NCBI GenBank assembly: GCA_963565915.1
Contig: OY751487.1
Coordinates: forward strand, 3,968,001-4,032,000
Length of the DNA stretch: 64,000 nt
Source: Entoloma clypeatum
Taxonomy: Eukaryota; Basidiomycota; Agaricomycetes; Agaricales; Entolomataceae
Direction: 5' to 3'
Shown: positions 1 through 11,136 of the stretch, piece by piece
Position numbering within the stretch: the first letter of the stretch is position 1
How the letters are laid out: each line of letters starts with the position of its first letter
Made by a program: the position numbers and the translations under genes
The notes under the pieces: model-generated
The model's input: the letters and a program-made list of their open reading frames with translations, nothing else
Told to the model about the DNA's origin: nothing
Databases searched by the model: none

Positions 1-931
1 ACGAAGACCGACGATGCCGCGAAACCCAAAGCTGATAGACAGTCGAGCGTGACATTGACATCAGGAAGTGCTTCTGGTCCTGACTCTGTTGGAAAAGGAC
101 CTGAAATGAAAAAGAAGGGCAAAGAAATATCAAGGCAGAAAAGTGTGAAAGCCAATGAACCGAGGTCGAATCCAAGCTCTACTTCGTCTTCTAGCGATGA
201 CAGCTCCGGGTCTTCGAGCTCTTCCGATTCGGACGACGATACGCCTGGGGAATCCAAATCTTTGAAGGCTAGAAAAGTGCAATCCGAAAAGCCTACAACT
301 TCGTCTAGCACTAAGCCATCAATGCAAAAAGGAGCGGAAGTTCAATCCGCAAAAAAGCCCAACGCTAAAGCACCAAAGCAACCAATGGTCCCCGATAAAA
401 AATTCAAGGCTAAACCACCAAAGCAAGAACCAGAGGACCTTGATGAAGTTCAACCGATCAAAAAGAGGCGAACATCCGAAAAGGGCAATGCAGTTGTCAC
501 TGCGACGCAGTCTGTTGATACCCAAACTCCTGATCCACATTATGGGAATGTCAATGGGAAAAAAGGAAAAGCCGACCGTAAAATAGCCACCCCCTTCCAA
601 CGCGTTGACCCTGGCAAGGTTCCGAAGCATTTCATCCAAGACAACGGTTATACCGCGAAGGTAGGTCACGGTTGGTTGACACAGGCAACCTGTCCTGGTA
701 ATCCGGGCTGGTTAATTATGATTCCTAGGCCGGACCAGCAAATGACTATGGACACCGTGCACATCAAGATCTCATTGTTACGCGTGGGGCAGGTTTTAGG
801 AAAGAAAAGAATAAGAAAAAGAAGGGCAATTATAAAGGGGGCGAGATTTCGGTGCGTTTTCTGTCGAGATCTTTGTTGGGTGGGTGCTCATTGGAGCTCA
901 GTTGGAGTCTCATAGTTTCAAATTTGAGTGA
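1..931 (+). CDS. SRP40/Nopp140-like nucleolar protein, C-terminal part (5' end outside window)
   Basis: The frame is open from base 1, so the gene begins upstream. The visible part starts with a Ser/Lys/Asp-rich stretch (acidic serine runs alternating with Lys/Pro-rich basic blocks), the composition of Nopp140/SRP40 nucleolar chaperones of snoRNPs. It then enters the conserved C-terminal SRP40 domain. The ORF must be spliced to show this. Removing 661-728 (gtaggt...cctag) joins TPFQRVDPGKVP to NDYGHRAHQDLIVTRGAGF and FRKEKNKKKKGNYKGGEIS. Removing 852-901 gives a 30-nt last exon ending LESHSFKFE and TGA at 929-931. Both joins keep phase and restore the family's typical ending. Known role of the family: a nucleolar phosphoprotein assisting snoRNP and Pol I function. 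Identity rests on the C-terminal domain. Confidence 0.8.
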
Positions 932-986
932 TATTTAGATGGTGTTCGCTGGACATTCGTTGGTATTGATACCACGGATCGCTTGG

Positions 987-2918
987 CTATAAGGCATCCA
1001 GGGATCTTATCCACTCTATACTTATCCAGTCTGAAGAGACGCGATCGTTGTTGGCCCTCCAGTAAGCCACGCCCCCTTCCTGGGAGTCCTCTCCCAGCAA
1101 TAGCAACGAGCTGTGGGTTTCATCAATCTTGGAATGGAGTACTTCTTCTGCATCTTTCGTTTCTCGAACGACCTTTGGCCAGTACCACCGCGTGTTCGAG
1201 TATATCAAGATTCGTTCCTTGAACGCCGGTTGTAGGAGTCGAGCAGAAAGGTCCGCTGGCATTTTCTCGAGATAAAATCGGACGAGGTACCGACAATCCC
1301 ATAAGACGGTGATGGTGGAGGGCGCATTCCTGTGACAGAGGGCCTCAACGATTTCACTTGTCACGTCTATCTCCAAGGTATTTGGAATGCCGCGTTCTTT
1401 CATCTTTTCTCGGGCCATGGGGGGTTGCCTGGAAGCCAGCCAGCCGAAGACTTCATCGTGCCTCAGGCCAACGGCAAAGACGCGATCAGGAGTTTTGATG
1501 TGATTCCCTCTCACAGCGACTGGCGTCCATAGAACGCCTGCTCCTGCTACAAACATCCAGCTTTTTGAGTGAAAGGGAGTTGGGTCCCATACTTTGCTGA
1601 TGATCTGATCGATGCTCTCCATGCGTCGTTTGCCATCGGCACGGAGGGTACCCCATGGATGGAAGGATACGTACCGGAGGATACGGAGCACAATGGCTCG
1701 TTGAAGTGTTTGGTCGCGGACGGAAGAGATAGCGCGTGACGAGAGTAGGAATGTCCCGGAGAAAGAGGATAACTTACACCGCTTGAGGATGCTGTTGACT
1801 TCGTTTTTCATTCATCACAACGCGCTGATACAAAGCATAGAGAAGTTTACCGTGGTTGTCAATATCTTCCAAATTTTCTGCGAGAACTCTGGTGGTACTT
1901 CGGAGCCGTTGTGGACCGTCGTCAAGCCTGATGGAAACAGGTTCAAGTGAAGAAGCCGCTTTCTCAATAGAATCCAATCTTGCTTGAATCTCGAAAGGTA
2001 ACAGTAGTTGACTGGTCTGGGGAAAGAGAATTACTTGGGAATAAAACAATGAGGGTACATAACACATACGTCAGTGCCATTTCCTTGGATTCTCTCCCGA
2101 AGGGCATTTCGCAGTGTAACGTGAGGCTGAAAATTGGTTTTGTCCACGATGTACTCAAGGTGATTCGCCTCGCATGTGGCAAGAATTCTGTCCTGTAATA
2201 ACCTGAATAGAGAGAAAATAAGGTGAAATAGACTGGGCCTGCCTTGGTGACGTCCAGCAATGGACGGACAATCCAGCGATTCATGCCCTCATAACCAGCA
2301 TACCCGAGAGCATCCTTATTACTCGTCAACCCCATTCCCCACCTCCGGCACGGCCGCATACCAGCGGCGCCTAGCTTCGTTGAACCTCTACCCAGACGCA
2401 TTAATGCCGTCTCGACTTGATCATCTGCGTGGTGTCCGAAGGCAACGACATGGATGTTTTCGTGCGTCATGAGTTGAAAAAGCGAATGGTAGCGCACATC
2501 ACGGGCCGTCTTTTCAAACACCTCTCCTGGTTGTGGACGTGGGGGAAACGGCGGCTTTGACCAAGGTATTTTGGTCGAGCGGTGCTGTAAGCCGAGGGAT
2601 TGTGCTATGCTGGCGCAATGGTCTGTCATTGCGGATGAGGAGGGTTGGAGATCATGGTCGATAGTCAAAGATACGACAGTCTGAGGATCTGAGGGTAACC
2701 TGCGAGTGTGGTCTGAGAGGTAGCGGTGGATGAGAAAAAGCAGACAAGTTGAGTCGGGGCCGCCCGAGTTGGCGACGGCTGGAGAAAGACACTGATGTGA
2801 GCATTGGCCGGGTGACGAGAGAGACGGCAATACCGATGTTGGGGGACCAGCCTATTCGTGGAGGGACGCATCTGCGGAACCAACGGGCAAACTCGTCGTT
2901 GGTGATGGCGCGCATCAT
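987..2918 (-). CDS. tilS: tRNA(Ile)-lysidine synthase (TilS/MesJ family)
   Basis: This enzyme attaches lysine to C34 of a CAU-anticodon tRNA-Ile in an ATP-dependent reaction; in eukaryotes it would be expected in the organelle. Five exons on the minus strand fit: 2918-2834, 2778-2243, 2192-2070, 2016-1851 and 1798-987. They sum to 574 codons without a stop. The first join creates the P-loop of the PP-ATPase, NIAVANSGGPDSTCLL, near residue 35. Further family motifs are GHHADDQVETALMRLGRG, RPLLDVTKDRILATCEAN and, in the C-terminal part, RAIVLRILRYVSFHPWG. Intron 2193-2242 has a GC donor. The start is one of two adjacent ATGs (2918 or 2915), only 22 bp from the ATG of the divergent GPI10 gene. 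No clear mitochondrial presequence is visible in this model. Confidence 0.85.
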
Positions 2919-2940
2919 GGAGAGTTCCTGGATGTTGACT
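2919..2940. promoter_or_regulatory. Minimal gap between divergent tilS and GPI10 start codons
   Basis: Only 22 bp separate the proposed ATGs of the two divergent genes. Each promoter and 5' UTR must therefore lie inside the other gene's first exon, or one gene uses a different start. Alternative in-frame ATGs for GPI10 at 2932 and 2917 would remove the gap altogether. Confidence 0.45.
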
Positions 2941-4945
2941 ATGACGTTGACGCCAACTCGTCTCGCCCTTCTCGTCCGAATTTTCATCGCTCTAGCCACT
3001 CGGACATTCTTTCAGCCAGATGAATACCTCCAGTCCCTCGAACCAGCCCATCACGCCGTCTTTGGTTATGGCCATCTCACCTGGGAATGGCTCGTCCCAA
3101 ATCCCATTCGGAGCATAGTATACCCAGCACTCAACGTTCCCGTCTTCTGGATTCTCAAAGCTTCTGGGCTGTCTGAATATCCTGTCTTGGGTGACTGGCT
3201 ACTGGTGGGTACGTATTATGGCAGTAGATGGGCAGCGGAACGATGACGCATCATGTCAGATCCATGGTCCAAAGATACTGCACGGTACCCTCGCTGCTGC
3301 GACCGACATATGGCTTTGCGAGATAGCTCGACGATGGCTGGGCAGCCGGTATATCTCCACAGCTGTATGTCATTCCTTTTACCTCCATTCGACTTTTGAA
3401 TGCTCACAACAACAGCTCTTCCTCTCATTGACTTCCTTTTTTCACGCTCTATCTCTGTCGCGTTCTCTTTCCAACTCCCTTGAGACCTCCCTGACGACTA
3501 TCGCCTTTGCCTACTACCCATGGGATGCGAGCTCAAGGCTAAGCCCAAACTTGATATATAACCGGTGGGCAGCATCCAAGGCTCGAAGCACCCCGCTCAT
3601 ATTTCCATAGTTCTCGCTTGACTAGAGCACTGGTCTTCAGTGCTCTTGCTTGCATGATCCGCCCAACAAATGCCGTTATATGGCTCTACTTGTATGGAAA
3701 GTTGGTCTGGGTTCTCAGATCCAACCAGCGCGTTGCTTCTGCTATACTTCTACAGACATTAGGTGTCGGGTGAGACAAATCGAAAGCCCGTCGTTGTTAA
3801 ATCCAATAATCAATCCCACAGTACGATTGCGCTTATGTCTTTGCTCGTCCTCGACTCTTCATACTACAGGAAAGCCACGGTTACGCCCTCGAACTTTGCT
3901 CTCACAAACCTCTCCTCTGTCTCCCTTTTCTACGGCTCCAGTCCGTGGCACTACTACCTCACTCAGGCTCTACCCATCCTCTGTACAACTGCCCTTCCAT
4001 TCGTACTTCATGGTATCTGGATTGTCTCCTTGGATAAATCAGCTACCGCGCTCCGCACAATGTTGGCAAGCGTGATATGGTATATTGGAATCTACTCCTT
4101 GACCGGCCACAAGGAGTGGCGCTTTATCCACCCAATCCTTCCTCTTCTTCATATCTTCGCAACTAGATCACTACTTCATGTCTCCGATATATATGCTCAC
4201 AAGAAAAGGAAGAAGGGAGCACACCATTTATCACACTCTCAGGAAATATCGGACTACCTGCCCCCGATTCCTACGAAATTTGTGGCCCTTTTCCTGGTCA
4301 ATATACCGGCGTCCCTATTCGTCATGCTCGTTTATTGTCGCGCTCCCATCAGTGTACTCTCGTACATCCGTACACTTCCCAGAGAAGTGTTGGCAGAAGG
4401 AGTAGGGTTCCTCATGCCCTGTCATTCCGTCCCTGGACAAGCATATATCCATCGAGAGGAGCTCACCAAAGGCAGAATGTGGTCCTTGGGTTGCGAACCG
4501 CCTGTGGGGTATGCTCTCCCCCCGTCAGCTTTGTTCCCTTCACCTGTCTAACACTCCCCGTCTGTTTATTTTTCGTAGACATGAAGACCACTCAACACAT
4601 TATGATCAGACCGAAATCTTCTTCCAATCTCCTAAGCAATATTTAGAAGCCTATTTCCCTTCACAGGTGGACACTTTATTCCCCCCTTCGCCTTTTCCCA
4701 CCTCGATCCCGGGTGATCCGGGGAGTGCGTATCCAGTAGCATGGAGGAGCGGGTCAGCCAGATATCCATGGGTGCACGAATGGCCCCGGCGTCTTGTTTT
4801 TTTCGGGAATTTGCTGCGAGAAGATGGCGTGGAAGAATTATTGCACGAAAAAGGATACAGAGAGGTATGGAACAAAGGGTGGGAATGGGAAGGGGAAGGG
4901 CATAGGAAAGGCGGGGTTAGGGTTTGGCAATGGCTCGGTCCGTGA
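2941..4945 (+). CDS. GPI10: GPI mannosyltransferase III (PIG-B/Gpi10, GT22 family)
   Basis: It adds the third mannose to the GPI-anchor precursor in the ER lumen from dolichol-phosphate-mannose. The N-terminus reads FFQPDEYLQSLEPAH and YGHLTWEW, the GT22 loop with the acidic catalytic pair. Later come SNSLETSLTTIAF, MIRPTNAVIW, FYGSSPWHYYLTQALP and the HKEWRF version of the HKEXRF signature. Several hydrophobic segments fit a multipass ER protein. Introns fitting phase are 3205-3259, 3365-3415, 3565-3610, 3770-3821 and 4509-4578; each join restores a conserved block. I chose ATG 2941, the last of three in-frame candidates (2917, 2932, 2941), because it avoids overlap with tilS. The gene converges on the NADH dehydrogenase, leaving about 130 bp between stops. 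Confidence 0.88.
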
Positions 4946-5074
4946 TGCTCTACATACTTGTCTGCTGCAGAACAAGATGAAACCTTACAAGTCCGATTTG
5001 ACAACCAGGTATAAATGACGTGACATTCTACTCCCTCGGAGTGAAATTCCCGGTATACAACGAAAGCCTATCCA

Positions 5075-7638
5075 TCAAAGTCGCGACAAATCTCTGCCCC
5101 ATATACCCCTACAGAGCTTGTGAGCCCGGAGACATGTTTTCCACATAAGCGCAGACTCACCGTATGATCCAATCAATCATCAGAAGCGCCCTCGTCCTCG
5201 ATGACACCTGCTCGTTCCAATAAACACTCCTCCAAGCATACATAGCTGCTAGCCCGCCCATGAACGAGTACCCGCCAAGATCAAAGACCGCTGCGTTGCC
5301 AATATACGCAAGGCTCCCCAGGTGAAAGTAGCGGAACGGCCGGGCGACGTCTTCGTCTTTTGGGGGCGGAAGGCCGTTGTTTTCCGCCGCTCGAATCTTC
5401 CGCGCCAGCTTGTGCAGTTTCCTACCGATATATTTGCCTTGTTGAGAAGCTACTTGTGCTGTCTGAAGGAAGTATTCCATCAATTAATCGGCTGTCCCGT
5501 GGCAAAAGAACCTACGGCGGGAAGGGCGGTAAGTCGAGCCTCAATCCCTTGGAGTAGCGGTAGGAGCTCGTTGAGGGAAAGATAGTGATCTTGGTCTTTG
5601 TCATAGGTCTGGAAAAGTTCTCGAACTTCAACAAGGTGATCCTCAGCCATAGGAATACGACATTTGATTCTGGAGACTGCAAGTTGTCAGAACGATCAAA
5701 CTCTATGATGTACTAGTTCAAATAACTTGCCCATAAACTCCCATTCATCAAAATCAATCTTTCCATTTTTGTCTTTATCCGCTTCCTCAACAAGTTCCAT
5801 GAAGTGGCTAACAACTGAAGTTTCCATCTATAGGCCAATGATAGTGTCCAGATAGATATGAATTCCTAGAAGAAGCCTTACCGTCGCGCAATCCCCAATA
5901 GTATAGACTTGTCCAAGGGGGGCACCTTTGACACGCAGATGGGCATCAACTACGATGGCTTTCTTGTGCACCTGATTGGGCAACAGGTTGGAGACACGTT
6001 GGGTAAACGGATTCATGGAGATTCCGGTGGACCACAAAACAAAGTTGGTGGGAATACTGTGGTGTTCCAGCTTGCCGTCCTCGTTGCGGAGAATGTAGGT
6101 GACACTATCCTCGGTTACTGCACCAACTCTAAATCACGTTGAGTATCGGGTGGAGATGATGACTAGTCAATTGACCTTGCAGAAGTTACGAGATTGACAC
6201 CATCTCGTCTAAACTTTTCCTGGAAGAAGTGTCAACCATGATACAAACAAGGAAGGGAAGAAGAACCTCTGCATAGCGAGAAATAGCTTGAGAATACTAG
6301 ATGAATGTCAGTTGAGAAGTGGCTCAGCCAAGGTAGGATAACAGACTGTGTTGAGTATATGCTCTCGTGACTGGATTACATGAATTGACACTTCTTCTCT
6401 ACATATTTTCGGGAACTGAAGGAAAGGGATTGAAAAGAGCGATCGTTGAAGGATTAAGAGCACTCACATAGTTCATTATGTCTTCCTGGCAAAAGTCGTA
6501 GATTTCCTGTTCCATAATGAACGACGAAGGTACACTTCAAGAGCATGTGAACTCACAGCAGCCGTTTCCACACCCGTAGGCCCTCCACCACAAACTATAA
6601 AGCTCAACAGTCTTTTACGCTCCTCTGGGGAAGTTGTGGGTAGGCTTGCAATCTCGAAGTTGTCTGTCAACGTTTGATTTAGGAATAACAACTTTAAATT
6701 TCTAATGGGTTTTGCCAACACACCGAGAATCCTGCGGCGAATTGCTTGTGCATCTGAGATGGTCTTCAGCTGGAAACAGTGTTCCAAGCCAGGAACGCCG
6801 TGTGTGCTAGAACTTGATCCAACAGCTATGATAAGCTTGTCATATCTGAACATTCGGGTAAAATAGAGGGATATAGTGCGGCGTAGACGACATACGGGAT
6901 ATACATGCGGGTCAGAGTGCCATCAGCGCCGGGCGCTTCGACTTCGAGTAGGCGTTCACTCATGACCAAGTCGACAGCTTTTCCCTGAAGAAAGTGACCG
7001 CGCAGACGGGCAATGATCTTGCGAATGGGCTCGACGAGGGAACGAACTTGGACAGTACCCACGGCGGCAGCTTGAACAAGAAGATTATTGTGTGGTGCAT
7101 GAGGGATACAATAGACATACATGGAAGGAGTGGAGTGAAAGTCGTGAAAGTCTCTGAAGAGACGACAGTGACATGGTAATCGCCGACGTGCAAGGTGTCC
7201 AGAACACCCATAGCCTGGTCATGATTTAGACGGCAAGGACTGCAGAGACTATTTGGCGCGACGTACACCCCAACCTCCGCCGACAATAACGAGCCTCGGC
7301 TTCTCCGCGAGGCGGATGTTTTCCTCGTCTTGTTCGTCGTCGACCTGAACCCGGACAATGGGGAGATTCTTGGGGCCTCCTCGCTCGGGGTTCAAAGCAA
7401 GAGGTGAGACTGGCACGCGTTCGATGTGCTTTTCGGAGTATGTGAAGGCATCATGTATCAAGAGGCCAGCTCCGATGGCAGCGAGACCAAGGACCGAGGA
7501 GAGGGAGAAGTAAGCGGTATATCGGATGATTGTCTTGGTACGTTGGAAGGGCCTGCGAGGGGGCGGGTGGATGATGGTGGATAAAAAACGGGGGGAGAGT
7601 CTCGTCGCTGCCACGGGCGTGGCGCGGAGGAGGATCAT
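5075..7638 (-). CDS. External alternative NADH dehydrogenase (NDH-2) with EF-hands, mitochondrial
   Basis: A rotenone-insensitive type II NADH:ubiquinone oxidoreductase of the inner mitochondrial membrane. The N-terminus is Arg/Ser-rich and lacks acidic residues (targeting signal), followed by a hydrophobic anchor. The FAD Rossmann motif VIVGGGWGAMGVLDTL forms across intron 7215-7266. FTPLLPSAAVGTVQVRSL spans 7071-7120. The NADH-binding motif is VCGGGPTGVETAAEIYDF, and VYTIGDCAT is the second FAD contact. An insert then carries calcium-binding loops (EEADKDKNGKIDFDEWEFM and YDKDQDHYLSLNELLPLL), as in Ca2+-regulated external NDH-2. The C-terminus RGIWGRDLSRL appears after intron 5109-5160. About a dozen introns are present; 5677-5730 is GC-AG with donor gcaagt. 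Confidence 0.92.
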
Positions 7639-7792
7639 GATAGGATGAGGTAAGAAAATGATGAATCTATTATTATATCACCATCCTCCGCGTATGAAAT
7701 TGGATGCAAGACTTATCCGGATTTCCCGCGCCGTCGTTGATCTCAAAATAGCTCCTTCCCCGCCTCCCCCGTCGTCCTACTAACCGTTCCCC
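7639..7792. promoter_or_regulatory. Bidirectional promoter region, NADH dehydrogenase / YTH reader
   Basis: A 154-bp gap between two divergent ATGs (7638 minus, 7793 plus). It begins AT-rich on the dehydrogenase side and is pyrimidine-rich on the plus strand just before the YTH start. No defined operator is recognisable. Confidence 0.5.
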
Positions 7793-10487
7793 ATGTCCAC
7801 CCAGCCAAACCCCCCGCCTCCCCCCGTCCCCCCATCCCCCCCAAGCTCCGGTGGTGTCAGGCGCCATCACACCATCTCCGCCTCTTCCCGGGCTTCCAGA
7901 GCCGCCGCGAGGGAGTCCATATCTGAAGAGGTCCACGACCAAACCCCCTGGAACGACGACGAACCTGTAGATCAGGACTGGGTCGGCGGTGTCGGCGCCG
8001 TTGGCGAGAAAACTTCTTTGCATCGCCAGAGCTCCCTTCCCACAAAATATCATCGTGGTCAGTCCTACCCTTCAGTCGTGCTGTGTCGATCCCTGATCAT
8101 GCATTGCAATTCTGTGATCGAACGTATACCCTCCACCCCATGTCCTGATCATCGTCTTCTCCAGGATTTCAAGGATCCTCGAAATCAGGCAATGTCACCC
8201 CAAAAACCGTCAACAGTCTTGCCGCCATCGCAGGCCATGAAGGCGACGAAGAACCTTGGAATATTACTGGCGGATACCCAGTCGAAGACGAAGTCCTCAA
8301 CCTCATTCATCTACTGCTTTTGAGGTTGCTCATCTTTCCTTCATTTAGCACCCAGCTCAAGAAACCCCCCAACATCAGCAAGTCATTGACAACCAATCCA
8401 GAAACTCTCCTCTTTCCCCCCACTTTGCTGCTCCTCCTCATATCCCTTCTCCACCCCCTGCCGCCAACATTCGCAGGCACGTGTCTCTCACCTATGGAGC
8501 AAGTACTGGTAACTCCAGAAAAATCAATTCGGCCGGCCTCAAGCGATCCGGCACCCTTCAGGCTCCAATCCCACCAAACTCGCAATCCACAACTCCTCCG
8601 GACACCGCTCACGGCCCAGAGGAGGAGGACGAATATGCATACGATGCCGAAGATCCTGCTTTATACGAAGAGGAACACTCAGGCCAGCAGGGACAGCTTT
8701 ACATTCCTAGCCCAATCGGCCGACAATCTCCTTGGGCACCACCACCCAGCGACTGGCGAACCGCCCCGTCCTCTGGTTTCTCTGGTAATCCCAATCCTCA
8801 AAATGTCGTCATGGATGATGTCCAGCGTGCTCTTTCCACCCTCGAGCTCACCAGCAACAATCAAAATGTACAAAACCAGATCTATTCACCTAACCCCAAT
8901 TATCAGACGGGACAGAGTGCACACCCCCCGCGCTTCAATCCCACCCATCCTCCTCCCGCACTAACTCCTGGCATGCGAGGCGCTGGTAACAATGGCAACG
9001 GCAACAGTACCCGCGCACTTTCTGCTGATTTTGAAGGTCGTAAAACGCCTCAGTCGCAAGGGGCTTCGTACTTCCAACAACAGTATCAGCAGGACAATCG
9101 CGTCTCTTCTACAGGTGGATCTTGGGACAACAGCAAAGATCGCGGCCTGGTAAACCGCACTTCTAACCCCAACTTGCAGTATGGATACCAACAAGCTGGA
9201 AAACGCCCTGGTTCTCCTGTCCCCAACGTTCCCCTCATCCCTCAACAGTATCTGCAACAACACTCGAGGATGACGAGCGGTTCTTTTGGTCAAAGCGGAG
9301 CCCAACAAGGGAACAGTCTTGGTCAAAGTCCGGAACAATCATTCATAACCCCATCCATCGATGTTCCGTCTCTAATTGCTACTAAAGGATACAACCCTCC
9401 CAACTTTGATATCCGGCCGCAATTCGTACGTCTTTTGTTCATATGCCCCGAACAGAAAGTGGTGTCGGCTGTTAAAACCCTTGCCACTTAGGCTCGGTTT
9501 TTTGTCATCAAATCATACACGGAGGATGACGTGCATAAATCCTTGAAATATGAGATTTGGAGTTCCACGGATCCGGGAAATAAGCGGCTGGATAAGGCTT
9601 TTAAGGAGACGGCAGGTCGTGGTCCAATTTATCTGTTTTTCAGTGTCAATGCTAGGTCCGTCATCGCATCCACATCAGCATCAGAAATGCTCATAGCTCA
9701 TCTAGCGGCCACTTCTGCGGTATGGCAGAGATGTTAACTCCAGTAAGAGCTTCGACTTACATATCACAGCCACTCTCATTGTCTGTCCATAGGTGGATTA
9801 CACACGAAGCAGCACGGTATGGGCATCCGATAAATGGAAAGGCGTCTTCAAGGTTCGATGGATATTCGTACGGGACATTCCCAATGTCAATCTGCGACAC
9901 ATCAAGCTCAAGTGCGTCTTATGCTAATGATCTTCAAATCAATGACATGTCAACCTCGCACCCAGCAATACCCAAGAGAGAAAACCTGTCACCAATTCTC
10001 GAGACACTCAGGAGCTCCTCCCCGAAGCTGGTCAAGAGATGCTCAGGATATTCCATACCCATCCGGCTAGGACATCACTGTTGCAAGACTTTGCCTTTTA
10101 CGAAGTGGGTTCTAGACACTATTTGACATATCATCTGTTCTGACTAGAGTCCAATAGCTGCAGTCTCTTCAAAAGATGCAAAATCAACAAGGGTATCCTC
10201 AGTCGCCTGACTCGAACTCGCAACACAGCCCCCAGCCTCAGCACCAACAACCACAACCACAACAAAGCCCTTTCAGCATGGCCCCTAATCCCGACACCGT
10301 CAACTATGTGATGCCACAGATGTCACCCATGATGATGCAGATGCAGATGAACATGGGCATGGGCATGGGTATGGGTATGGGCGGTACCCAGTATGGGATG
10401 CCTCAGACTCAGGCCATGCATCAGAGTGTCATGCGCCACTCTGGTGGAACGCCGAATATCGCTGGACAGGGATACATGGGATTTTAA
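7793..10487 (+). CDS. YTH-domain RNA-binding protein (m6A reader, YTHDF/Pho92-like)
   Basis: It binds N6-methyladenosine in mRNA and typically controls transcript stability in the cytoplasm. About 500 residues of Pro/Gln/Ser/Asn-rich low-complexity sequence come first, as in YTHDF proteins. The YTH domain begins [20 protein letters not shown] and includes [20 protein letters not shown] and [11 protein letters not shown]. The three cage tryptophans of this class are visible in KYEIW, TVW and DKWKGVF. Joins used: 8058-8164, 8293-8348, 9426-9491, 9656-9705 and a gtaagagc...ccatag intron before [10 protein letters not shown]. Further introns follow RHIKL and DFAFYE. The C-terminal tail is Gln/Pro-rich and contains a Met-Gly run encoded by ATGGGY hexamers. 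Start: ATG 7793, first in frame after the divergent gene. Confidence 0.9.
10353..10382 (+). repeat. In-frame ATGGGY hexanucleotide repeat
   Basis: Five perfect units (three ATGGGC, two ATGGGT) lie in the last exon of the YTH gene and encode (Met-Gly)5. A unit gain or loss would keep frame, so the tract could vary between strains. Confidence 0.9.
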
Positions 10488-11136
10488 CAAGGACGACAAG
10501 ACACGACCATAAATTGCGGGCGAAGACCCACGATCGAACAATCCTGCTTAGAAGGAAGTATGTTTTGATCATTGTTTCTTCTATCCGCTCTTCTTTTACA
10601 CCCCCCATATAATACCTTTCTGAAATGTTTTATCCCATTCTTGCTTCCCAGTGCACTTCTCATATGTAATATCCACCTTTCTTTTTATCATCTTCCTTAC
10701 TGACACAAGCAGCCATTCTGACCCTTCCCTTCTGACCCTTATCTCATCACTGTACTTGGCCATTTGACATGTTATTACATTACATCCATATACAATGGAC
10801 AAAGGAGCAGTCAATGGACGTGGACATGCCCTTTTCCCTCGCTATCTTGTATTTGTTCTGCAATAGCATACTTCAAATATACAACAGAGTTTTTTTTTCC
10901 TTCATGGCAAGGTCATGACAAAGATGTCACTTTTCGGATGCCTTCTTCCTCACCTCGCACCACCATCTATTTTTTCCAGCATCGCTGTTCTTCATTCTAA
11001 GTACCCGAATGGTTCAGTGAACATGAATTTCCGGCCTTTTGGCTCCCGTGGAACCGGAACTTGTTGATATTGATCTAAGCCAGGGAGTCCAAAAGACACT
11101 GATCGGTGATCCTATCTGCCGTTCGTCCTCTCTTCA
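10488..11136. other. Intergenic, YTH 3' UTR and ADGF promoter
   Basis: About 650 bp with T/C-rich plus-strand tracts (for example around 10570-10710 and 10890-10990). Short ORFs here show no domain or splice logic. Nothing else is recognisable. Confidence 0.6.
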
